Source of the DNA: an uncultured bacterium
GTDB lineage: Bacteria > UBP6 > UBA1177 > JAKLFG01
DNA: 38,265 bases
Direction: 5' to 3'
Assembly (NCBI GenBank): GCA_937871295.1
Contig: CALMRE010000023.1
Span: 1-38,265 of the forward strand
The translations under genes were made by a program, and so were the position numbers. The notes beneath the pieces are model-generated. The model saw nothing but the letters and a program-made list of their open reading frames with translations. It ran no database searches and was not told where the DNA came from. Every line of letters starts with the position of its first letter. The stretch's first letter is position 1. Positions 32,383 through 38,265 of this stretch are shown piece after piece.

Positions 32383-34011
32383 ATGGCCATGAAGATCGGC
32401 GAATATTTCCTGCAACTGGGCAAGATAGATCGCGTCGTATTGAGCAAGGCGCTTGAGATACAAAAGATACAGAAAGGGTACCTCGGCGAGATACTGGTCG
32501 CCAACAAGATGCTCTCCGAGAACGACCTGCTCACCTACCTCGCGGGCATATTCAACCTGCAGTACATATCGAGCGAAAAACTCGAGAAGATGTCGATCCA
32601 GAGCAACATCGTGCAGGTCATGCCGGAAAGGATCGCCGACGCACGGACCATCTTTCCGCTCAAGTACAGTTTCACCGAAGGCAAGCTCACCCTGCTGACC
32701 TTTGCGCCGCAGGACGCCAAAATGCTCGACGAACTCCGGATCATCCTCGACAACATCAAGTCCATCACGCTGGTCATCGCCTACTCGAAATCGATCAAGG
32801 CGCTTATCGCCAAACAGTATCGCGGCGACCTCATCGCCTTCGACCGTTTCTTCCCGAAAAGCGTCGATGTCCACGGCTTCACGCCGGTCGGCGAATCGGT
32901 GCTCGACAAGGACATGCTGACGCAGGACGGTCCGCGCAAAGTGCTCCAGTCGCCGCAGCGCGGCAACACCTCCTTCACCCAGATCATCAATCAGGGCGAG
33001 ATACTGCAGTCGGACGGCGGCGACACCACCATCACCAACCGCGTCAACAAATTGCAGAACGGCGTCACCATCGTGGGACACGAGGAATTCATCGAGGCGC
33101 TGAAGGTCTTCACCAGCATCATCGACTCGATCCGCGAGGGGGGCTTCAAGCACCACACCCAGCGTATCGTGAGCCTCTGCATGAAACTGGGAAAGGCATG
33201 CAAGCTCAACGAGGTCGACCTGAACGACCTGATCATGGCGGCCTATCTGCACGACACGGGAAAAAAGAAACATGTCACCGCGTTCGACATCAAGGACAAA
33301 TCGTGCGCCGACACCATCATCAAATACTCGTCGGCCGGTCCCCGTCTGTTCGCCGGCTGCAACCTGTCCAAACAGACCAAAGTAAACCTCTCGAACATGT
33401 ATGAAACGGTCAACGGCGAAGGCTATCCGCAGGGGCTGAAAGGCGGCGACATACCTATCGGCGCACAGATACTGCTGCTCGCCGACACCTTCGACTATCT
33501 GACGCAGGTCTCGGCCCTGCCGGCCCCCACCGCCTATCTCCGCATGAAGGCGCTCGGGCACTTCACCGACAAACTGCTGGGCATGCTCAAGGATGAACTG
33601 CAGATAAACACCGCGGCGGCGACCGGCGGCGTCAAACTCGCCGGCATCGTCGTGACCGAGAACCGCGACCTGCTCGATGAACTGTCGCAGGAGTTCGGTC
33701 GTCATAATGTGCAGATCTTCGCCGCGCCTCAAATAGAGATCGCGGCGCTCATACTCAAGAAACAGGGAGACACCATCAATTTCGTGCTGGCGGATCTCGA
33801 TGTGAAGAATTCACAGTTCACCCCCTTCCGGCTCATCAGCGCCATCCGGGCGAAGGGTATCTTCACCAAGGTGCAATTCTTCGCCTTCTCCACCGGCGCG
33901 ATCGCGCCGCAGGCGCAGGAACAGGCGAAACAACTGCAGATGGCAGGACTTCTCCCGCAGTTCAAGGGGGCCCGGAACATTCCCGATATGCTTGCGCTGG
34001 TCAATCGCTGA
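32383..34011 (+). CDS. MshEN - degenerate HD-GYP - receiver-like signalling protein
   Basis: 542 residues. Residues ~1-150 match the MshEN/GspE N-terminal domain (KIGEYFLQLGKID, GYLGEILVANKMLSENDL, ILDNIKSI), a c-di-GMP-binding module in type IV pilus and secretion ATPases. Residues ~230-390 are an HD-GYP domain: HHTQRIVSLC, LHDTGKKK, then GEGYPQGLKGGDIP and LLADTFDYLT. The HHE metal-ligand triplet before GYP reads NMYE and the middle His is absent, so phosphodiesterase activity is doubtful. The last ~120 residues have a receiver-like alternation (IVVTENRDLLDELSQEF, FVLADLDV) but the phospho-Asp is uncertain. It is probably a c-di-GMP receptor. It is convergent with rsmE, 11 bp apart. Confidence 0.85.
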   Translation: MAMKIGEYFLQLGKIDRVVLSKALEIQKIQKGYLGEILVANKMLSENDLLTYLAGIFNLQYISSEKLEKMSIQSNIVQVMPERIADARTIFPLKYSFTEGKLTLLTFAPQDAKMLDELRIILDNIKSITLVIAYSKSIKALIAKQYRGDLIAFDRFFPKSVDVHGFTPVGESVLDKDMLTQDGPRKVLQSPQRGNTSFTQIINQGEILQSDGGDTTITNRVNKLQNGVTIVGHEEFIEALKVFTSIIDSIREGGFKHHTQRIVSLCMKLGKACKLNEVDLNDLIMAAYLHDTGKKKHVTAFDIKDKSCADTIIKYSSAGPRLFAGCNLSKQTKVNLSNMYETVNGEGYPQGLKGGDIPIGAQILLLADTFDYLTQVSALPAPTAYLRMKALGHFTDKLLGMLKDELQINTAAATGGVKLAGIVVTENRDLLDELSQEFGRHNVQIFAAPQIEIAALILKKQGDTINFVLADLDVKNSQFTPFRLISAIRAKGIFTKVQFFAFSTGAIAPQAQEQAKQLQMAGLLPQFKGARNIPDMLALVNR

Positions 34012-34022
34012 CGGAGTTCCCC

Positions 34023-34751
34023 CTATTCGGGGAGACTCACCTCCTGCACATAACCGATAGCATGCCGCGCGAGGCCGACCGCGAAGGTGACGGCGTTCTC
34101 GACCCGCAGAACGGGGGTGCGGAACAGGGTGAAAGAGGCGCCGGCCTTCTCGAAGAAGAAAACATCCTCTTCGCCGAACCCCCCTTCGGGACCGATCCAC
34201 AGGTAGATATCCTCCGTCCCGCCGAACTGTTCGACGGTCGCCGGAGCGCCCGATTCGGGATGAAAGACGATATGTCGCCCCGGCCGCCGGACGATCACCT
34301 CGCGCCCCATTGCCTTCATCTCGGGCAGGTAGCGCCTGCGGCTTTGCGAGGCGGCCGATTCTATGATCTGATCGATGCGCTGGAACTTTTTGAGAAGCGC
34401 CGTCTCGGGCAGATTGCTGCGCGAGGCGCGGAACAGAAAAAAGCCGTGCGCTCCCGCCTCCACGCCGTTGCGGACCGCCTCTTCCAGCCGGGGCCACTCG
34501 ATGGCGGCGATCACGACGAACACCTTCGGACCGCGGTAGGCGACCGCGTGCCGGGCGCGCACCTCGAAGGTCCCCTCCTTGCGGGAGGCGCCGATGAGCG
34601 CCGTTTCGTAGACGACGCCGTCGTGATAGAAAAAGACCGGCTCCCCCTTCCCGACACGACGCACCTTGAAGAGGTAGTGGGCATCCTCCTCGGTCACTTC
34701 GATGAGTCGCTCCTCTTTGAGCGTCAGTTCTTTCTTGGCGAGATAGATCAC
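34023..34751 (-). CDS. rsmE: 16S rRNA (uracil-1498-N3)-methyltransferase
   Basis: 242 residues with a GTG start at 34751, one base after the PilZ stop codon. It methylates U1498 of 16S rRNA with SAM. An N-terminal PUA-like domain (LIEVTEEDAHYLFKVRRVGKGE) is followed by the SPOUT knot: PRLEEAVRNGVEAG, SNLPETALLKKFQRIDQIIESAASQ, the SAM loop LWIGPEGGFGEED, and RTPVLRVENAVTFAVGL. Family members read LRxETA where this one has LRVENA. Length agrees with E. coli RsmE (243). It is the last gene of the ftsY operon, with translation likely coupled. Confidence 0.93.
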   Translation of the reverse strand: MIYLAKKELTLKEERLIEVTEEDAHYLFKVRRVGKGEPVFFYHDGVVYETALIGASRKEGTFEVRARHAVAYRGPKVFVVIAAIEWPRLEEAVRNGVEAGAHGFFLFRASRSNLPETALLKKFQRIDQIIESAASQSRRRYLPEMKAMGREVIVRRPGRHIVFHPESGAPATVEQFGGTEDIYLWIGPEGGFGEEDVFFFEKAGASFTLFRTPVLRVENAVTFAVGLARHAIGYVQEVSLPE

Positions 34752-34752
34752 C

Positions 34753-35556
34753 CTACGAGTGCCGTATGATGAAGTTCATCAGTTCCTTCTGCTGGGTATC
34801 GCTGTCGAACAGGAATACCACGCCCACGCCGATCATGCGGCGCGAATCGTCGGGATGGGGGATATGGCGGATGACCTTCGCCTTGAGGATGAACTGTTTG
34901 CGGATGGTGCGGTCCTCGAGGATGATGACGATCTCCTCCCCCTCCTTGAGCGGCTCGGTGGTCTCGAACGACATGCCCGACAGGCTGATGTCGCGCGTCT
35001 TGAAGTTGGCTACCTGATCGTTGATGAAGACCTCGACCGGCACCGTGATGCCCAGCCGCGGCTGCACCCGTTTATCCTCTCCCTTTTTCTCTTTGGTCTT
35101 TTTCGTCCCGTCCGCGGCCGTGGCGCGGTTCTTGAGGACCTGCGCGATATCGTGGCGGACGCGGATGTAGTTACCGCCCACCATCATCATACTGAGGTCG
35201 GACAGTTCGCTCTCCTCCTTGATGATGCGGTCCTCGATGAGATCGTAACTCTTCTCGTCGAGTTTCACCCCGATACCGGCGGGCATCACGCGCCCCGGCA
35301 GTTTGATCTCGCGCGGCCGTTTCCACGAAACATTGCCGCGGATGACGACCTCCTTGGGGGCGCCGTCCTTATTCTTTTTACTTTTTTCCTCCGGTTCGTC
35401 GGTCACCACGAAGGTGATCTCGATGGCGCCGCCGACCTTTATCGTCTCGTATTCCGGCAGGAGCGAGAGGTCGAAGAAGATGTCGGACGCCGGGCCGATC
35501 GGGAAATACTTCTCGCGAATGGCCCGCTTGGTGGTCTCGATGGTGATAGTGATCAC
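34753..35556 (-). CDS. PilZ-domain protein with N-terminal PilZ-like domain
   Basis: 267 residues from a GTG at 35556 that overlaps the ftsY TGA, with GGAGGG about 8 bp upstream; the frame stays open further into ftsY but that part is an antiframe of FtsY. The C-terminal ~100 residues are a full PilZ domain with RVQPR (RxxxR) and DISLSG (DxSxxG), the c-di-GMP-binding pair. The N-terminal half (ITITIETTKRAIREKYFPIGP, then FDLSLLPEYETIKVGGAIEITF) looks like a second, ligand-free barrel of the kind found in double-PilZ proteins of Myxococcus-like bacteria. A Lys-rich linker separates them. It is co-transcribed with ftsY and rsmE. Confidence 0.88.
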   Translation of the reverse strand: MITITIETTKRAIREKYFPIGPASDIFFDLSLLPEYETIKVGGAIEITFVVTDEPEEKSKKNKDGAPKEVVIRGNVSWKRPREIKLPGRVMPAGIGVKLDEKSYDLIEDRIIKEESELSDLSMMMVGGNYIRVRHDIAQVLKNRATAADGTKKTKEKKGEDKRVQPRLGITVPVEVFINDQVANFKTRDISLSGMSFETTEPLKEGEEIVIILEDRTIRKQFILKAKVIRHIPHPDDSRRMIGVGVVFLFDSDTQQKELMNFIIRHS

Positions 35557-36746
35557 GCGAACAATCCCTCCGTGAACTGGTCGGCGTCGAACGGCCGCAG
35601 ATCCTCCGCCGATTCGCCGATGCCGGCGAAATAGACCGGCAGAGCAAGTTCGCGGGCGATCCCGATGAGCGAGCCCCCCTTGGCCGTACCGTCGAGTTTG
35701 GTGACTATGATACCGGTGATCGGAATGGCTTCGCCGAATTCGCGGGCCTGCGTCACCGCGTTCTGTCCGTTGTTCGCGTCGATGACCAGCAGTGTCTCCT
35801 GCGGCGCCCCGTCCGACGCCTTGCCGATGACGCGGTGCACCTTGCGCAGTTCCTCCATGAGGTTCACGCGGTTCTGGAGCCGCCCCGCCGTATCGACGAT
35901 GACGATCTCCTTGCCGCCGCTGACCGCCGCGTTGACCGCATTGAAGGCGACCGACGCCGGGTCGGCCCCCTCGCGGTCGCTGATGACATCGGCCCCGGCG
36001 CGCGCCCCCCATTCGGCGAGCTGTTCGACCGCCGCGGCGCGGAAGGTATCGGCCGCCGCCACGACCACGCCGTGACCCTGCGTCGTGAATTGCTTCGCGA
36101 GTTTGCCGATGGTGGTGGTCTTGCCGGCGCCGTTGACACCGACCATGAGGATGACGAACGGACGGACCGCGCCGACGGCGAAGGGCTTTTCAACGCTTTT
36201 CAGTATCACCCGTATCCGCGCCTTGAGCAGTTCGCGGACCGCTTCGCCGCTCTGAAGCGACGCGCGGTTCCTGCGCACTTCGTCCATCAGGTGGGCCACC
36301 GTCGCGACCCCCAGATCGGCGCTGTAGAGTATCTCTTCCATCTCCTCGATGAGTTCGTCGGTGACGGCGCTGGCGGTGAATATGTTCTTCAGCCGCGCGA
36401 AGAAGCCGCCGCGTGTTTTCTCAAGACCTTCGCTGAAGGTGCGCGGCGCGGCGGGCGGCAGTTCGGGGGCGGGCGCTTCGGGCTCTTTCTTGTAGTAGAC
36501 CTCGACCTCGATCCCGCTTTCGGTCGGCAGGGTCAGGTCGATGGTGTCGTGGCGCGGGGTGTCGCGCGGCACCTGAGGCAGTTTCTTGTCGCCGTCGTCG
36601 GGCTTCTTCTCTTCAAGATCGCGCTCGTCCTCGTTGTCGGGGAGACGGATGACGATGACCAGAACGATGAGGAGGAATATCGGGATGATATAGAAGAACA
36701 GTTCACCGTTCATGAAATTCTCTACGAGCCACTGCCAGATGCGCAT
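35553..36746 (-). CDS. ftsY: Signal recognition particle receptor FtsY with N-terminal membrane anchor
   Basis: 397 residues. It receives SRP-ribosome complexes at the inner membrane. One membrane helix (~17-34) replaces the acidic A domain of E. coli FtsY, followed by an acidic linker. The N and G domains carry GVNGAGKTTTIGKL (~201), DTFRAAAVEQL, DTAGRLQ, TKLDGTAKGG and VYFAGIGESAEDLRPF, all intact. The ATG at 36746 has CCTCCT rather than a ribosome site in front of it; the ATG at 36713 (MNGELFFYII) is an alternative start that keeps the anchor. It is the first gene of the ftsY - PilZ - rsmE operon. Confidence 0.95.
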   Translation of the reverse strand: MRIWQWLVENFMNGELFFYIIPIFLLIVLVIVIRLPDNEDERDLEEKKPDDGDKKLPQVPRDTPRHDTIDLTLPTESGIEVEVYYKKEPEAPAPELPPAAPRTFSEGLEKTRGGFFARLKNIFTASAVTDELIEEMEEILYSADLGVATVAHLMDEVRRNRASLQSGEAVRELLKARIRVILKSVEKPFAVGAVRPFVILMVGVNGAGKTTTIGKLAKQFTTQGHGVVVAAADTFRAAAVEQLAEWGARAGADVISDREGADPASVAFNAVNAAVSGGKEIVIVDTAGRLQNRVNLMEELRKVHRVIGKASDGAPQETLLVIDANNGQNAVTQAREFGEAIPITGIIVTKLDGTAKGGSLIGIARELALPVYFAGIGESAEDLRPFDADQFTEGLFA

Positions 36747-36791
36747 AGGAGGTACCCCGGGTACAGTTTCAAAGGCGGAAACGACTACCCA

Positions 36792-36819
36792 AGAATAGAC
36801 AAACCGTTCTTTATGTCAA
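36792..36819 (-). promoter_or_regulatory. Sigma70-like promoter for the ftsY operon
   Basis: Minus strand: TTGACA (36819-36814), 16-bp spacer, TATTCT (36797-36792). The transcript leader would be ~40 bases. Confidence 0.65.
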
Positions 36820-36861
36820 GAATATGGGTCGCGCGGGAGATCATAGAAAAATCTTCTTGTA

Positions 36862-38265
36862 TCACTCCTCGAACGGGCAGACGCCTTCTTTTTCGCAGTA
36901 ACAGGCAATGTCGCGAAACCTAGATGTTGTTCCTGCCGGAGTTTTCCAGAGTTGGTAGTTTCCATCGAAGGAGTTGAAACCCATGTCGTAACGGCCATCT
37001 TCTTGTTTTGTGGGCTTCGTCGGGCAATACTGTTTCTTCGTGTCGAGCCGATAGAAACAAGCTTTATAGTCCTTACGCGTTTCTTCGTTCGGGGGCATGA
37101 ACGACTCTGCATAAAGAATCGTGTCGCCTTTGAATTGCTCCGGACCCATGGTTATGGTCTGTGTGTCGGACGGCGTGATGGAGATCAGGCTGTACGCGGG
37201 AGTCGTTCCGGAAATGTCCACCAGCGTCATGCCGTACTCTCCCACGCCCGCGAAGTAGACCAACTGATTTTTGTTCTCCTCGTTCAGCCGCGGATTGGAA
37301 GGGATTTCTCCTGTACGATCTATACGGAGACATTCTTTCGCGGGGTCGTAGGGCAGTTTGTCGAGGTCGCAGACATATATTTCCCGCTGCCCTACAATGA
37401 AGGCGAGCCGGTTATTCACGATATTGCCTTCATACACCTTGCCGTACTTGAGCGGATGCCATTTCCATTCGTCCACTTTGGAGTAAAGCACTTCCTGCTT
37501 TTTAGTGGTACGATGCTCGATATTTAGGACAACCCACTTTTCACCTATCAATGGTGGCCGAGAGAACCATGCCATATGTTGTTCGTCGTCGTAGATAACC
37601 TCGTACTTGTATCCGCTGGATATCCTTTTTGCGGAAACAATATAGGTATAGCCCAAATCGGGCAATGTTATATCGTCTGTGGTCGAAGAGAACAAAAACC
37701 TACCATAGCCGTTGGTTCCTTCAAATCCATAAGCGACCGTGGTGAAGAGGTCCTGCGCAATATCGTAAGAGATCATTCTGTGCGAGGGATACCCTTCGAT
37801 GCTTGCCCCCATCATGAGCGCATCTATTAAGCCGTTCTGAATGCGGAGATCATACAGTACGCTCATGTCCACATGATATCCGCCCGCATCCAAATCCTTA
37901 TCGCAAACGCTATAATCAATCGGTATTGCCGACATTTCAGGCATTTTGCACGGCCACGGATAACATTCTTTGAATGTCGCGGGGCCTTCTTTGTATTTTA
38001 GGTATCGGCCCCAATTAAGCCAATCCCAAATGTTCCTCGCGCATTGCGGATCGTTCTCGGTCAGCGTATCGCATCCCGGACGGCAGAAGGTTATCTTGCC
38101 GTTGGAATCTTTGAGCGGGAACCCGGCCGCCTTGACATTCTCGTAGCTCTTCATACTGGGACAATCAACGATATCTACATCGGTGGCGTGATCCGATTCA
38201 TCCATGGGGATGTCGTCGTTGGTTATCTCGACGCAATACTGCGCCGTGTTGCAGGTGTAGCCGTA
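36862..38265 (-). CDS. Hypothetical secreted-type protein, 3' part (copy B)
   Basis: The frame is open from the right edge through to TGA at 36862 (467 codons seen); the ATG at 38205 is internal, because the upstream codons (YGYTCNTAQYCVEI) look like coding sequence. The protein has scattered Cys and aromatic residues, an Asp-rich stretch (DDIPMDESDHATDVDIVDC) typical of linkers in the surface proteins of this genome, and the Cys-rich segment FCRPGCDTLTENDPQCARN. The C-terminal ~200 residues match the gene fragment at 1-608. I do not recognise a domain; repeated beta-strand segments suggest a propeller or sandwich. A surface lipoprotein is likely but its N-terminus is not visible. Confidence 0.85.
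   Translation of the reverse strand, partial: YGYTCNTAQYCVEITNDDIPMDESDHATDVDIVDCPSMKSYENVKAAGFPLKDSNGKITFCRPGCDTLTENDPQCARNIWDWLNWGRYLKYKEGPATFKECYPWPCKMPEMSAIPIDYSVCDKDLDAGGYHVDMSVLYDLRIQNGLIDALMMGASIEGYPSHRMISYDIAQDLFTTVAYGFEGTNGYGRFLFSSTTDDITLPDLGYTYIVSAKRISSGYKYEVIYDDEQHMAWFSRPPLIGEKWVVLNIEHRTTKKQEVLYSKVDEWKWHPLKYGKVYEGNIVNNRLAFIVGQREIYVCDLDKLPYDPAKECLRIDRTGEIPSNPRLNEENKNQLVYFAGVGEYGMTLVDISGTTPAYSLISITPSDTQTITMGPEQFKGDTILYAESFMPPNEETRKDYKACFYRLDTKKQYCPTKPTKQEDGRYDMGFNSFDGNYQLWKTPAGTTSRFRDIACYCEKEGVCPFEE

Noticed and set aside
35557-36012. Upstream extension of the PilZ protein frame into ftsY
   Set aside because: The extra residues are Arg/Gly/Pro-rich and lie antiframe to a conserved FtsY GTPase region. 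The GTG at 35556 with GGAGGG is a better start.
1-38265. tRNA, rRNA, riboswitch and CRISPR elements
   Set aside because: I looked in the intergenic gaps and saw no cloverleaf, rRNA core, repeat-spacer array or recognisable riboswitch core. A covariance-model scan would be needed to exclude short ncRNAs.

Overview
The window is about 38 kb of GC-rich (roughly 60% by eye) Gram-negative DNA. The best fit is an uncultured lineage of deltaproteobacterial grade (Myxococcota-like or a neighbouring candidate phylum). Pointers are lipoproteins with Asp/Cys-rich tails, DUF4215-type and MopE-type repeats, eukaryote-like ZU5, EGF, disintegrin and C-type-lectin modules, a Ser/Thr kinase fused to WD40 propellers, several PilZ/HD-GYP proteins, FtsY with a membrane anchor, and an Rhs fragment. 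No rRNA or tRNA gene and no phage or plasmid backbone was seen, so the phylum is an inference.

Layout. 1-1228: the 3' end of a hypothetical protein gene, then a small-protein/nucleotidyltransferase pair on the minus strand. 1285-3767 (minus): comF and a GT51 transglycosylase. 3895-6626 (plus): metallo-beta-lactamase-fold hydrolase, PilZ protein, nadB. 6623-10440 (minus): B12-type radical SAM protein and a HEAT-repeat lipoprotein. 10610-11724 (plus): speD overlapping a SemiSWEET gene. 11726-13419 (minus): PadR regulator / HAAS-DUF1700 membrane protein / DUF4097 protein. 13613-26910 is entirely on the plus strand: an exported GH18-like protein, a degenerate GGDEF membrane protein, a peptide deformylase with a lipoprotein signal, two paralogous multidomain lipoproteins carrying GDPIMA hexapeptide repeats, a kinase-WD40 receptor and an ABC-F ATPase. 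26971-28246 (minus): DUF486 and class II aldolase-like proteins. 28397-29326 (plus): an OmpA-type lipoprotein. 29400-31220 is a patchwork of mobile and toxin remnants: a 30-bp inverted repeat, an AT-rich membrane ORF, an Rhs core fragment, mazEF and a RAYT transposase stub. 31274-34011 (plus): a TolB/CsgG-like exported protein and a MshEN/HD-GYP/receiver-like protein. 34023-36746 (minus): ftsY / PilZ / rsmE operon. 36862-end (minus): a second copy of the hypothetical gene found at the left edge, in opposite orientation.

How it fits together. Housekeeping genes (nadB, speD, ftsY, rsmE, comF, GT51) are interleaved with cell-surface and signalling genes. The most unusual part is 13613-25041, where secreted or lipid-anchored proteins sit beside a transmembrane kinase whose 14 WD40 blades probably face the periplasm. 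I propose that the two GDPIMA lipoproteins and the kinase form one surface-sensing unit. The lipoprotein peptide deformylase is the single most unexpected gene. Most transcription units have a recognisable sigma70-like -35/-10 pair, which helped fix start codons.
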